In this document: positions 41,859-51,281 of the stretch, one piece after another | Numbering within the stretch: the first letter of the stretch is position 1 | Layout of the letters: each line of letters starts with the position of its first letter | From: PVC group bacterium | Lineage (GTDB): Bacteria > Verrucomicrobiota > Kiritimatiellia > CAIKKV01 > CAITUY01 | NCBI GenBank assembly: GCA_945870225.1 | Contig: CAMBRF010000021.1 | Location: forward strand, 1-54,800 | Direction of reading: 5' to 3' | DNA length: 54,800 nt | Made by a program: the position numbers and the translations under genes | Notes under the pieces: generated by a model | Told to the model about the DNA's origin: nothing | The model's input: the letters and a program-made list of their open reading frames with translations, nothing else | The model's database searches: none

Positions 41859-43133
41859 GTGGCTCGATTCATCATACATGGTGGCAAACGGCTGTCCGGC
41901 GTCTATGCGCCGGGCGGCAACAAGAATGCCGTGTTGCCCATGCTGGCGGCCTCCGTCCTCACGGACGAGCCGGTGCTGCTTGAGAATGTTCCGTTGATCG
42001 ATGATGTCCGCACCATGCTCGAGTTGCTGGTCAACATCGGGGTGGACGTGGCCGTCAAGGATCACGCGGTGCGGCTCTGCGCGAAGGGCCTGCGCCGGAG
42101 CAAGCTGGACCCGGAACTGTGCCGCAAGGTGCGGTCCTCCATTCTGCTGGCCGGTCCTCTGGCAGCGCGGTTGGGGCGTGCCACGTTGTCCCCGCCAGGC
42201 GGCGACGTGATCGGGCGACGCCGGCTGGATACGCATTTTCAGGGATTGGCCGCGCTGGGTGTGGAGGTTGAAGGGGGCAAGCATTTTGTCTTTCGCCGGA
42301 AGAAACTGGAGGGTGCCGCCATCGTTCTGGATGAGGCCAGCGTGACGGCCACGGAGAATGTGCTGATGGCGGCAGTGCTGGCGAAGGGGGAAACCACGAT
42401 TTTCAACGCGGCCTGCGAACCGCATGTCACCGACCTGGCCCTCCTGTTAAACAAGATGGGCGCCCGGATTTCCGGTTTCGGGACGAACCGGCTGCAGATT
42501 ACGGGCGTGGAGTCGTTACGGGGCGCCACGCATACCGTGCAGCCGGACTATATTGAAATCGGGAGCTTTGTGGCCGCGGCGGCGGTGACGGGCGGGGAGA
42601 TCCGGGTTCTAGGTGTCGATCCCGAGCCGATGGCCATCATCGGTCGAACGTTCCAGAAACTGGGGATGAAGTTGCAGTTGGATGGCTCCACGCTCTCCCT
42701 GCCGGCCCGGCACCGGCTGCGCATCGTCAAGGATTTCGGCGCCGCCATTCCGAAAATCGAGGATGGGCCCTGGCCGATATTCCCCTCCGACCTGATGAGT
42801 GTCGCCATTGTGGCGGCCACGCAGGCCCACGGGACGGCGTTGTTTTTCGAGAAGATGTTCGAGAGTCGCATGTACTTTGTCGACTACCTGATCGGCATGG
42901 GGGCGGGCATTGTGGTGTGCGATCCGCATCGCGTGCTGGTCACGGGTCCCTCACGGCTGCACAGCATCCATATGGCCAGCCCGGACATCCGGGCCGGTAT
43001 GGCCCTGCTTATTGCCGCCCTGTGCGCCAAGGGCGAGAGCGTGATTGATAATGCCCAGTCCATCGATCGTGGCTACGAGCGGGTGGACGAAAAGCTCCGG
43101 GCACTGGGCGCGGATATCGTGCGCGCGGGCTGA
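41859..43133 (+). CDS. murA: UDP-N-acetylglucosamine 1-carboxyvinyltransferase (MurA), Cys-to-Asp type
   Basis: The 424-residue enolpyruvyl transferase for the first committed step of peptidoglycan synthesis. It has GGNKNAVLPMLAAS (about 14-27), the catalytic loop SPPGGDVIGRRRLDTH (about 111-126), an FPSDLM segment near 308 and DIRAGMALLIAAL near 368-380. The loop residue that is Cys115 in E. coli MurA is Asp116 here. The same Cys-to-Asp replacement is known from mycobacterial and chlamydial MurA, where the enzyme works but does not bind fosfomycin covalently. The start is GTG, two bases after tkt. An EPSP-like relative is unlikely given these motifs. Confidence 0.9.
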   Translation: MARFIIHGGKRLSGVYAPGGNKNAVLPMLAASVLTDEPVLLENVPLIDDVRTMLELLVNIGVDVAVKDHAVRLCAKGLRRSKLDPELCRKVRSSILLAGPLAARLGRATLSPPGGDVIGRRRLDTHFQGLAALGVEVEGGKHFVFRRKKLEGAAIVLDEASVTATENVLMAAVLAKGETTIFNAACEPHVTDLALLLNKMGARISGFGTNRLQITGVESLRGATHTVQPDYIEIGSFVAAAAVTGGEIRVLGVDPEPMAIIGRTFQKLGMKLQLDGSTLSLPARHRLRIVKDFGAAIPKIEDGPWPIFPSDLMSVAIVAATQAHGTALFFEKMFESRMYFVDYLIGMGAGIVVCDPHRVLVTGPSRLHSIHMASPDIRAGMALLIAALCAKGESVIDNAQSIDRGYERVDEKLRALGADIVRAG

Positions 43134-43187
43134 GCCGACACCAAAGTCGGTGCGGCTCAAGGATCTCCGGCCCGCTCGGATCAACCC

Positions 43188-45737
43188 TTACCCGTTCCGT
43201 GCATTCGGGATGGCAATGGGGCAGGGCTTGATATGCCAGACCTCATTGGCGTACTCGAGGATGGTGCGGTCGGAGCTGAATTTTCCCATGTTGGCGATGT
43301 TCATCAGGCACATGCGTTCCCACTGGTCCGGGTTGCGGTAGACTTCATCCACCCGGTTCTGGGTTTCCACGTAGGAATGGAAGTCCGCCAGATGGAGATA
43401 GTAGTCGCCGTGTTCCAGCAGGGCTTCGCGGATCGGCCGGTAAAGCCCCGGTTGTTCCAGGTTGAGGAAATCCCCGGCCAGGCAATCCAGGATGTGCTGG
43501 ACGGCCGGATCGCTGTGGTAGGTGTCCCAGGGATTGTACCCGTTCTGCCGGAGGGCCTTGACCTCGTCGATCGTCTTGCCGAAGGCGAAGAAGTTGTCGT
43601 CGCCCACTTCCTCGCGGATCTCGATGTTGGCGCCGTCCAGGGTGCCGATGGTCAGCGCGCCGTTCAGGGCGAACTTCATATTCCCCGTGCCGCTGGCTTC
43701 CGTGCCGGCGGTGCTGATCTGCTCGCTGAGATCGCTGGCGGGGATGATGCGCTCGGCGAGCGACACGCGGTAGTCGCTCAGGAAGACCACCTTCATGCGG
43801 CCGCGCACATCGGGATCGTTGTTGATCACGCCGCCCAAGTCGTTGATCAGCTTGATGATCAGTTTGGCCATGGCGTAACCCGGAGCGGCCTTGCCTCCGA
43901 AGATGAAGGTGCGGGCCTGCATCTCGATGCCGGGATTTTCCTTGATCTGGCAGTACCGGTGGAGGATGTGCAGCACATTCAGGAGCTGGCGCTTGTATTC
44001 GTGCATGCGCTTCACCTGCACGTCAAACAGCGAGTGCGGGTCCACTTCAACCCCGTTGGCCACGCGGATGTAGTCGGCCAGTCGGGCCTTGTTGTCGAGC
44101 TTGATCTGGCGCATCCGGGCCTTGAAGTCGGCGTCATTCAGGCTGCGTTCAAGCTTCTTGAGCTGGAAGAGGTCCTTGATCCAGCCGTCGCCGATCTTTT
44201 TGGTGATCAGGGAGGCCAGGGCGGGGTTGCTCTTCAGCAGCCAGCGCCGCTGGGTGATGCCGTTGGTCTTGTTGTTGAACTTGGCCGGCCAGAGATCATG
44301 GAAGTCGCGGAAGAGCGTTTCCTTGATCAGTTCCGAATGCAGGGCCGCGACCCCGTTCACGCTGTGACTGCCGACCACGGCGAGGTTGGCCATGCGGACC
44401 TGCTTGTCCGGGCCCTCCTCCACGAGTGACATCCGGCGGAGGCGCTCGTGGTCGTCTGGGAACTTGTTCATCACCGTGCGGAGGAACCGGCGGTTGATCT
44501 CGTAGATGATGATCAGGTGCCGGGGCAGCAGGTCCTCAAAGAGGCGGACCGGCCATTTCTCCAGGGCTTCCGGCATGATGGTGTGGTTGGTATAGCCGAA
44601 CACCTGCGTGGTGATTTCCCAGGCGGGATCCCACTGCAGGCCATGCACGTCGATCAACAGGCGCATCATCTCGGCGATGGCCAGCGACGGATGGGTGTCG
44701 TTCAATTGGATCGCCACCTTGTCCGGCAGAACCCGGAAGTCGGTGTTGGAGGCCTTGAAGCGGCGCAGGATGTCCTGGAGCGAGCAGCTGGTGAAGAAAT
44801 ACTGCTGCTTGAAGCGCAGTTCGCGGCCCTGCTCGATCCGGTCGTTCGGGTAGAGGATCTTGGTGATGTTCTCCCGCAGGATCTTCTGCTCGTAGGCGCG
44901 GATGTAATCGCCGTTGTTGAAGAAGGAGAGATCGAAATCCTCCGACGCCTTGGCGGTCCAGAGGCGCAGGTTGTTGACGGTGTTATTGCCGTATCCGGCG
45001 ACCGGGAAGTCGAAGGGGACGCCGATCACGGTATCGTGGTTGATCCAGCGGGAGACGAGGCGGCCCTGTTCATCGCGCTCCTCCTTGACCTCGCCGCCGA
45101 AGTGGATGGGGAACTGGTATTCGGGGCGTTCAATTTCCCAGGGATTGCCGTCGCGCAGCCAGTTATCGGGTTCCTCCATCTGCTGGCCGTCGCGGATGAC
45201 CTGGCGGAAGATGCCGTAGTCATAGCGGATGCCATAGCCGTAGCCGGGCAATTCGAGGGTGGCCAGGGAGTCGAGGAAACAGGCGGCGAGCCGGCCGAGG
45301 CCGCCGTTGCCCAGTGCGGCGTCGCGCTCCAGGTCGCGCAGGTAATTCCAATCCAGGCCGAGTTCGGACATGGACTGGGAAACGATCCGGTCGATGCCGA
45401 GGTTGATGACGTTGTTGCCCATGGCGCGGCCGATCAGGTATTCCAGCGATAGATAGTAGACGCGTTTGACGTTGCGGGCCACATAGGTCTGGTTGGTCTG
45501 GATCCAGCGGCCGACCAGCCGGTCGCGGACGGCCATGGCCAGCGCGAAGTAGCGGTCGTGATCGGTGGCGGAGTACTGGTCACGCGCCAGGGTGTAGCGC
45601 AGGTGGGTTTCAAAACTGAGCTTCAACGCCTCGACCGTGTCCAGAGTGCGATATTGACGCATATCCTCGATGGGAGTGGCGGGGATCTGGGGTTTCGCCG
45701 GTTTCTTTGGTTTTGCGGATGTGTTTTTGATGACCAT
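43188..45737 (-). CDS. glgP: Glycogen/starch/maltodextrin phosphorylase
   Basis: The 849-residue PLP enzyme releases glucose 1-phosphate from alpha-1,4-glucans. ALGNGGLGRLAACFLDSLATL (about 130-150, glucan-phosphorylase signature) is present. So are GYGIRYDYGIF, VAIQLNDTHPSLAIAEMMRLL, the NGITQRRWLL region and the PLP lysine in EASGTGNMKFALNGALTIGTLDG. AGAGGA lies seven bases before the ATG at 45737. It is convergent with murA and transcribed alone. With ppdK and tkt it points to fermentative use of stored glycogen. Confidence 0.95.
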   Translation of the reverse strand: MVIKNTSAKPKKPAKPQIPATPIEDMRQYRTLDTVEALKLSFETHLRYTLARDQYSATDHDRYFALAMAVRDRLVGRWIQTNQTYVARNVKRVYYLSLEYLIGRAMGNNVINLGIDRIVSQSMSELGLDWNYLRDLERDAALGNGGLGRLAACFLDSLATLELPGYGYGIRYDYGIFRQVIRDGQQMEEPDNWLRDGNPWEIERPEYQFPIHFGGEVKEERDEQGRLVSRWINHDTVIGVPFDFPVAGYGNNTVNNLRLWTAKASEDFDLSFFNNGDYIRAYEQKILRENITKILYPNDRIEQGRELRFKQQYFFTSCSLQDILRRFKASNTDFRVLPDKVAIQLNDTHPSLAIAEMMRLLIDVHGLQWDPAWEITTQVFGYTNHTIMPEALEKWPVRLFEDLLPRHLIIIYEINRRFLRTVMNKFPDDHERLRRMSLVEEGPDKQVRMANLAVVGSHSVNGVAALHSELIKETLFRDFHDLWPAKFNNKTNGITQRRWLLKSNPALASLITKKIGDGWIKDLFQLKKLERSLNDADFKARMRQIKLDNKARLADYIRVANGVEVDPHSLFDVQVKRMHEYKRQLLNVLHILHRYCQIKENPGIEMQARTFIFGGKAAPGYAMAKLIIKLINDLGGVINNDPDVRGRMKVVFLSDYRVSLAERIIPASDLSEQISTAGTEASGTGNMKFALNGALTIGTLDGANIEIREEVGDDNFFAFGKTIDEVKALRQNGYNPWDTYHSDPAVQHILDCLAGDFLNLEQPGLYRPIREALLEHGDYYLHLADFHSYVETQNRVDEVYRNPDQWERMCLMNIANMGKFSSDRTILEYANEVWHIKPCPIAIPNARNG

Positions 45738-45865
45738 GATATGTCCTCTGATTGAAGGGTGGAATTGTATCCGATGCGGCGGGGCAAGGCAAATGGTAGT
45801 TGGAGGGGCAAAGAAGAGGAATCCAGAATTCAGGAGTCAGAATTTAGAATGAAAACCGCTGGGAG

Positions 45866-45884
45866 GGCGCGCATGTTGCGCGCC
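45866..45884. repeat. Short GGCGCGCA/TGCGCGCC palindrome
   Basis: A perfect 8-bp stem with a 3-nt loop in the spacer between the divergent glgP and ABC-transporter genes. It shares its core with hairpins at 3131-3150 and 25917-25938. No T run follows. Confidence 0.5.
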
Positions 45885-45981
45885 GTGTTCGGTCAAATCG
45901 GTGCGCCGACGGCGGAAAACGATTGATCATGACAATCGCTGCTGAGTAGTATCCTCTCGCGTTAACGATTGGAGCATTCTT

Positions 45982-47085
45982 ATGTCCTGTTCTGTTCCTG
46001 CCATTGAAGTTCGCGGCGTGACCAAACGGTTTGGCAAGGTCACCGCCTTGGACGGTGTGTCGTTTGCCGTCCAACCCGGTGAGCTGTTCTTTTTGCTGGG
46101 CCCGTCCGGCTGCGGCAAAACCACGCTGTTGAGAATCCTCGCCGGCCTGGAGACCCCCGATGCGGGGACCATCCTGTTCAACGGCAAGGATATCGCCACC
46201 CTGCCGCCCCACGAACGCGGGGCACCGATGGTGTTTCAGAACTACGCGCTCTGGCCGCATCTGAACGTCCGGGACAACGTGGCCTTCGGGCTGGTGGAAC
46301 GCAAGGTGGCCCGCGGGGAAATCGCCCAGCGCGTGGCCGATGTGCTGCGGCGCGTCGGATTGGAGGGGCTGGCGGAACGGATGCCCAATCAGCTTTCCGG
46401 CGGCCAGCAGCAGCGGGTGGTGCTGGCGCGGGCGCTGGTGCTGAACCCGGCCATCGTCCTGCTGGATGAACCACTCTCGAACCTCGACGCCAAGCTCCGG
46501 GTCGAAATGCGCGAGGAAATCGAGTCGCTGCACCAGGCCACCGGCTTGACGTTTGTGTATGTCACTCACGATCAGGCCGATGCGCTGTCGTTGGCCGACC
46601 GCATGGTGGTGATGGCGGCGGGACGGATCAGCGCCCTGGGAACCCCGCTGGACTTGTACTACCGGCCCCCGAATCGGTTCTGCGCCGATTTCCTGGGCGA
46701 GGCGAACCTGATTGAGGTGACCGCCGGGAACGGAATGCCCGCCGGAACGGGTGGAGGCGTGACCCTTCGGACACCCCTCGGCTTATGGCAGGGGACGGTG
46801 GTGGCGGAAAACGGTCCGCCGTTGACGGAGGGACAGGGCGTCCTGTGTCTGATCCGTCCCGAGAACCTTCAACCCGTGCGGGATCACCGTGAGGGCCTGA
46901 ATGTGTTCGAGGCGGAGGTCCGGGGTCTGCGGATGAACGGCCCGACCGTAACCGTGACGTTGTCGGCAGCCGGCCTGACCCTGCGGGCAACGGTATTGAC
47001 CCAGGACAGTCTGGAACTGCGCAAAGGCTCCCGCATGACCTGGGGCGTGCAGGCAAAGAACACCATATTGATCGCCGCAACGTGA
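45982..47085 (+). CDS. ABC importer ATP-binding protein (FbpC/PotA type)
   Basis: The 367-residue ATPase has Walker A GPSGCGKTTLLRILAG (about 37-52), the Q-loop VFQNYALWPHLNV, signature LSGGQQQRVVLARAL (about 138-152) and Walker B IVLLDEPLSNLD. A C-terminal ~120-residue TOBE-like regulatory domain follows. This build is used by importers of iron(III), thiamine, phosphonates, polyamines and sugars. The next gene is a fused double permease, typical of the iron/thiamine/phosphonate group. No periplasmic binding protein is encoded here, so the substrate cannot be named. Confidence 0.9.
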   Translation: MSCSVPAIEVRGVTKRFGKVTALDGVSFAVQPGELFFLLGPSGCGKTTLLRILAGLETPDAGTILFNGKDIATLPPHERGAPMVFQNYALWPHLNVRDNVAFGLVERKVARGEIAQRVADVLRRVGLEGLAERMPNQLSGGQQQRVVLARALVLNPAIVLLDEPLSNLDAKLRVEMREEIESLHQATGLTFVYVTHDQADALSLADRMVVMAAGRISALGTPLDLYYRPPNRFCADFLGEANLIEVTAGNGMPAGTGGGVTLRTPLGLWQGTVVAENGPPLTEGQGVLCLIRPENLQPVRDHREGLNVFEAEVRGLRMNGPTVTVTLSAAGLTLRATVLTQDSLELRKGSRMTWGVQAKNTILIAAT

Positions 47086-47092
47086 GAGACCG

Positions 47093-48787
47093 ATGAAATT
47101 CAGATACGGTACATGGCTGCTGGTGGGGCTGATTGTTGTGGCGCTGGGCGCCTTCCTGCTCTGGCCCATGGCGCATGTGTTTACGCGGGCGTGTTGGGAT
47201 CAGGCGGGATTCACCACACTTTACCTGCGCGGACTCTTCACTAATCCCGTTCAGGTCGAGGCAGTTCTCACCAGTTTCCTGATAGCCGCCTGCGTGACCG
47301 TCAGTTGTGTGGGGGTGGCCCTGCCGCTCGCCTGGGTCTTCGCCCGCCGCTCTTTTCCGGGCAAGGCGGTCTGGTCCGGACTCCTGCTGCTCCCGATGAT
47401 CCTCCCGCCGTTTGTCAGCGCCGTAGGCATGAAGATGATCTTCGCCCGGGCCGGCGCGTTGAGTACGCTGTGTATGAATCTGGGACTTGCCGACGGCCCG
47501 GTGGACTGGCTGGGCGCCTTCCCTCTGTTGGGCGTGGTTCTGCTGGAGACGCTGCACCTTTTCCCCATTCTCTATCTCAATCTTGTGGCGGCCCTGGCCA
47601 ATATCGATCCTTCCCTGGAGGAGGCCGCGTTGAACCTCGGGGCGTCGCCCGGCCGGGTTTTCCGCCGCGTGACCCTGCCCCTGGCCCGGCCGGGTCTGTT
47701 TGCGGGTATGGTGCTGGTGTTCATCTGGTCCTTTACGGAGCTCGGCACACCCCTGGTTTTCGGCATCCGCAATGTTCTGCCGGTCATGATCTACAACAGC
47801 GTGGCGGAGATCGGCACCAATCCCGGCGGGTATGCGCAGGTGGCGTTTGTGCTGGTGGTCTCGGTCGTCGGGTTCTGGATCAGCAAGCAACTGCTCTCCC
47901 GGTCTCGGTCGGTGGCGACACTCGGGCGGTTGAGTTCGGGGAGGCGGGAGGTACCGCTGACCCGCGGCGGGACGGTGCTGGCCTACGTCCTGATCGGCGG
48001 CGTGCTGTTGCTGGCGTTGCTCCCGCATCTCAGCGTGCTGCTGCTGTCGATCGGCCGGCGCTGGTTCCTGACCGTTCTGCCCGACGGGTACACCCTGGAG
48101 TTTTTCGGCCGGGCCCTGAATTCCGACCTGACCCGGACGGCGCTGTTGAACAGCCTGGCGCTTTCGCTTTGCGCCACCGTGCTGGACGTGTTGCTCGGGT
48201 TCGGGATTGCCTGGTTGTGCGTCCGTCGGCGGGTGGCGGGGAGCGATTGGCTGGATGCCCTGGCCATGCTTCCGCTGGCCGTCCCCGGGCTGGTGATTGC
48301 CTTCGGCTACATCGGTTGTTTCTCCGGGACGTTCCCCAACACGCTGCTCGATCCCCGGTTCAATCCGATGATCCTGCTGGCCGTCAGTTACGCCATCCGG
48401 CGGCTGCCGTACATGGTGCGTGCTGCCCATGCGGGGTTGGAGCAGGTGAGTTCGACCTATGAAGAGGCGGCGGCGAATCTGGGCGCGTCGCCGTTCCGGG
48501 TCGTGTGGCGGGTGACGCTGCCGTTGATCGGGGCCAACCTGCTGGCGGGCGGGATTCTGTGTTTCTCCTTCTCCATGCTGGAGGTCTCCGACAGCCTGAT
48601 CCTGGCGCAGACGGAGCAGTTTTATCCCATCACCAAGGCGATCTATGTGCTGATTGACGGGCTGGAGAACGGGTTGAATGTGGCCTCGGCGCTGGGCGTC
48701 TGGGCGATGGCCCTGCTGGGTGCCGGGATCCTCCTCGCCGCCAGTCTGATGGGGAAGCGGATGGGTCAGATGTTCCGTGCAGGGTAA
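47093..48787 (+). CDS. ABC importer fused double permease (FbpB/ThiP type)
   Basis: A 564-residue membrane protein with about twelve spans in two homologous halves. Each half has an EAA loop: EEAALNLGASPGRVFRRVTLPLA near residue 178 and EEAAANLGASPFRVVWRVTLPLI near 460. The layout matches FbpB, ThiP and related permeases. It starts seven bases after the ATPase gene and ends three bases before the glycosyltransferase, so all three are probably one transcript. The substrate is unknown. Confidence 0.9.
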   Translation: MKFRYGTWLLVGLIVVALGAFLLWPMAHVFTRACWDQAGFTTLYLRGLFTNPVQVEAVLTSFLIAACVTVSCVGVALPLAWVFARRSFPGKAVWSGLLLLPMILPPFVSAVGMKMIFARAGALSTLCMNLGLADGPVDWLGAFPLLGVVLLETLHLFPILYLNLVAALANIDPSLEEAALNLGASPGRVFRRVTLPLARPGLFAGMVLVFIWSFTELGTPLVFGIRNVLPVMIYNSVAEIGTNPGGYAQVAFVLVVSVVGFWISKQLLSRSRSVATLGRLSSGRREVPLTRGGTVLAYVLIGGVLLLALLPHLSVLLLSIGRRWFLTVLPDGYTLEFFGRALNSDLTRTALLNSLALSLCATVLDVLLGFGIAWLCVRRRVAGSDWLDALAMLPLAVPGLVIAFGYIGCFSGTFPNTLLDPRFNPMILLAVSYAIRRLPYMVRAAHAGLEQVSSTYEEAAANLGASPFRVVWRVTLPLIGANLLAGGILCFSFSMLEVSDSLILAQTEQFYPITKAIYVLIDGLENGLNVASALGVWAMALLGAGILLAASLMGKRMGQMFRAG

Positions 48788-48790
48788 TCC

Positions 48791-49930
48791 ATGGATATCG
48801 GCGTCAATACTCTCTTTATGATCCCGGGCGAGGTCGGCGGGACAGAAACGTACCTGCGGCAGACTCTGCTGGAGATGGCGGCGCGTTTTCCCGCCGTCGG
48901 GCTGGTGCTCTTCACCAACCTCGAGAATCATGATGTCCTCTCCGCCGACCTGGCTGCTTTCAAGCAGGTGCGTTGTGTGCGCCTGAATGTCAGGGCGCGG
49001 AACCGGGTGGCCCGGATTGTCCGGGAGCAGGTGGAGTTGCCTGTGCGGGTCAGGGCGAGCGGGGTGGAGGTGCTCTGGTCGCCCGGCTATACCGCGCCTC
49101 GCTTCTGTCCCTGCCCGCAGGTCGTGACGATCCCCGACATGCAGTACAAGACTCACCCGGAGGATCTGACGCGGATGGCGCGGGTCGTTACCGATTTCCT
49201 GGTGCGGAGCGCCGCCCGGCATAGCCGGCGCCTCATCGCCATCTCTGAGTTTTCAAGGAGTGAGATCGTCAAATACACGGCGGCCGGGAGGGAGAAAGTG
49301 GATGTGGTGCCGCTGGCGGCGAGTCAGGAGTTTTCGAATCCGTTGCCCCTTGAACGGCGCAACCAATTGCTGTCGTCGTTGCTTCCCCCCGGAAAACCGT
49401 TTTTCCTGACGGTGGCGTCTTCCTATCCGCACAAGAATCTTCCGGCGCTGGTGCGTGCGTTTGGAGCGGTTATCAATAGCCTGCCCCACACGCTGGTGAT
49501 GGTGGGGAATGAAGGGCTGGGGGAGACGGAGGTGCGGAAGGCGCTGGCTGCCCTTCCCGATGCCGCCCGGGTGGTCCGGCTCCGGAACCTTTCCCGCGAG
49601 GCGCTGGTGGCGCTGTATCAGGGATGTGACGCCTTTGTGTTCCCTTCGCTCTACGAAGGATTCGGGTTGCCGGTGTTGGAAGCCATGACGGCGGGGGTTC
49701 CTGTGATCACGACCCGGTGCGGTTCCATTCCGGAAGTGGGTGGGGACGGGGTCGTGTATTTCGATCCGCAATGCCCCGGGTCACTGGCCGCCAGCCTGGT
49801 GGACGTCATCGGGTGGTCGGCGGCAGACCGCCATCGCAAGGTTCAAAATGCCCGCGAGTTGGCCGGCCGGTTTTCCTGGGCGGCGACCGCCGCGCAAACC
49901 CTGGACGTGTTCAACAAGGCGGTGACTTGA
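48791..49930 (+). CDS. GT4-family glycosyltransferase
   Basis: The 379-residue retaining glycosyltransferase has an N-terminal GGTETYLRQTLLEMA acceptor-side motif (about 17-31). The C-terminal half has FFLTVASSYPHKNLPALVRAF (about 205-225) and the donor-site E-x7-E in FPSLYEGFGLPVLEAMTAGVPV (about 282-303). It probably adds a sugar to a cell-surface polysaccharide or lipid. The link with the ABC importer operon is unusual and may only reflect read-through. No flippase or other glycan genes are near. Confidence 0.87.
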   Translation: MDIGVNTLFMIPGEVGGTETYLRQTLLEMAARFPAVGLVLFTNLENHDVLSADLAAFKQVRCVRLNVRARNRVARIVREQVELPVRVRASGVEVLWSPGYTAPRFCPCPQVVTIPDMQYKTHPEDLTRMARVVTDFLVRSAARHSRRLIAISEFSRSEIVKYTAAGREKVDVVPLAASQEFSNPLPLERRNQLLSSLLPPGKPFFLTVASSYPHKNLPALVRAFGAVINSLPHTLVMVGNEGLGETEVRKALAALPDAARVVRLRNLSREALVALYQGCDAFVFPSLYEGFGLPVLEAMTAGVPVITTRCGSIPEVGGDGVVYFDPQCPGSLAASLVDVIGWSAADRHRKVQNARELAGRFSWAATAAQTLDVFNKAVT

Positions 49931-50036
49931 GTGGCATATTTCAAGCCATAAAGGCACTAGCGCATTTTTCAGGTGTGATTATATTACGACCGCCTTCAGT
50001 TCGAATCCTGTGGGCTGCAAAAAGGGGAGGGATGGC

Positions 50037-51107
50037 ATGCTGTCTAAAGAACGAGTGCTGATAACTTTTGACCGGCGGCAAGCTGACCGGGTTCCGGTCA
50101 ACTACATGGCTAATGACGGCATTGACCGGCGGCTCAAGGATCACTTTGGCTTAAAGCCCGACGACTCCGAAGGCCTGAGGGTGGCGCTGGGTGTTGATTT
50201 CCGCGGCATCAGTGCCGCCTATAAAGGCCCCCGCCTGCATCAGCCTGTTCCCGGGAGCGAGGTCAACGTTGATGACTGGGGTATCCATTACCGGTGGGTG
50301 GCGCACGAGACCGGCGGCTACTGGGATTATTGCGATTTCGTCCTGCGCGATGCTGATGAAGCCACCATTGCCCAATGGCCGATGCCTTCCCCGGACCACT
50401 ATGACTACAGTGTGATCGCCGCACAATGCGCCCAAATGAAGGATTACGCCGTTTATATCGGCAATGCCGGGATGGGTGACATCATCAATTCCAACGGCAT
50501 GTTGCGGGGTATGGAGCAGACCCTGATCGATTTAATTACCGAGGAGCCGGCCGGTCTGCTGCTGGCGAAGCGACGGACGGAGATCAACCTGGAGGTTTTG
50601 AGGCGGACGCTTGAGGCGGCGAAAGGCGGGATCGATCTGCTCTGGATGGGCGAGGACCTTGGCACGCAGATCGCTCCCATCATCAACCCGGAGCTCTACC
50701 GCAAAATCATCCGGCCTTTCCATCAGCAGTTCATTGATCTGGCCAAAAGCTTCGGCATCCCGGTGATGGTGCACACGTGCGGCTCCAGCAGTTGGGCCTA
50801 TGAGGACTTCATTGAGATGGGAGTCGCCGCGGTCGATACCCTCCAGCCTGAGGCCTGCAATATGTCCCCTGAATATCTCAAACGCACCTTTGGCGGTCGG
50901 CTGGCGTTCCACGGGTGCATCAGCACAGCGGGGGCCGTGGCCACGGGAACCGTCGCGGAAACGGTTGAGACCTGTCGGCGGACGCTCGACATCATGATGC
51001 CGGGTGGTGGCTACTGCTTCGCGCCGACGCACTGCCTGCAGGATAATTCACCCACCGCGAATGTGCTGGCCATGTACGAGACCGCACGGACCTGCGGAAC
51101 CTACTGA
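50037..51107 (+). CDS. URO-D superfamily protein, probable corrinoid-linked methyltransferase
   Basis: A 356-residue TIM-barrel protein of the uroporphyrinogen decarboxylase / MtaA-CmuA superfamily. It opens MLSKERVLITFDRRQADRVP, as many members do. It has VMVHTCGSSSWAYEDFIEMG (about 243-262) with the H-x-C that binds zinc in the methyltransferase branch, and ends GGGYCFAPTHCLQDNSPTAN. The substrate-arginine signature of true uroporphyrinogen decarboxylase is not seen at the N-terminus. I infer methyl transfer to or from a corrinoid, perhaps the protein encoded at 9538. The ATG at 50037 follows GGGGAGGG by about five bases; an upstream GTG in frame lacks a ribosome site. It is transcribed alone. 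Confidence 0.75.
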   Translation: MLSKERVLITFDRRQADRVPVNYMANDGIDRRLKDHFGLKPDDSEGLRVALGVDFRGISAAYKGPRLHQPVPGSEVNVDDWGIHYRWVAHETGGYWDYCDFVLRDADEATIAQWPMPSPDHYDYSVIAAQCAQMKDYAVYIGNAGMGDIINSNGMLRGMEQTLIDLITEEPAGLLLAKRRTEINLEVLRRTLEAAKGGIDLLWMGEDLGTQIAPIINPELYRKIIRPFHQQFIDLAKSFGIPVMVHTCGSSSWAYEDFIEMGVAAVDTLQPEACNMSPEYLKRTFGGRLAFHGCISTAGAVATGTVAETVETCRRTLDIMMPGGGYCFAPTHCLQDNSPTANVLAMYETARTCGTY

Positions 51108-51204
51108 GCCGAGTGTTGCAAGGTAGACGAGGCGTCCCGCCTCGTTGGATTCAGGAACCCAAGCTGGTCATGAGGTGGACCGTGCTGTCCCCAGCGCGGT
51201 TATA

Positions 51205-51267
51205 CGATCGACTGGCTCAATCCCTGAAGCCATGAATTCTAGTTTCCAGGTCTGACCCGCAAGGCCG
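51205..51267 (+). repeat. 63-bp direct repeat, left copy
   Basis: It begins CGATCGACTGGCTCAATCCC and ends CGCAAGGCCG. It is identical to 54571-54633 except for two adjacent bases (61/63) and has the same orientation. The pair brackets the 3.3-kb segment with the large unknown secreted protein. It does not lie in a tRNA gene. Confidence 0.9.
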
Positions 51268-51281
51268 CACAGTGGGCTGGA

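Noticed and set aside
43130..43160. Terminator between murA and glgP
   Set aside because: GAGCCGACACC...GGTGCGGCTC can form an imperfect bulged stem but has no T run on either side. Too weak to call.
46628..49222. 864-codon open frame on the minus strand across the ABC transporter and glycosyltransferase genes
   Set aside because: It is an antisense shadow of three well-supported genes, Pro/Arg/Gln/His-rich without domains. It arises from high G/C at third positions.
49995..50021. tRNA-like 3' end (GTTCGAATCCTGTGGGCTGCA) before the URO-D-type gene
   Set aside because: No matching acceptor strand, D-arm or anticodon stem exists upstream and the T-stem does not pair. At most it is a tRNA remnant or chance match.
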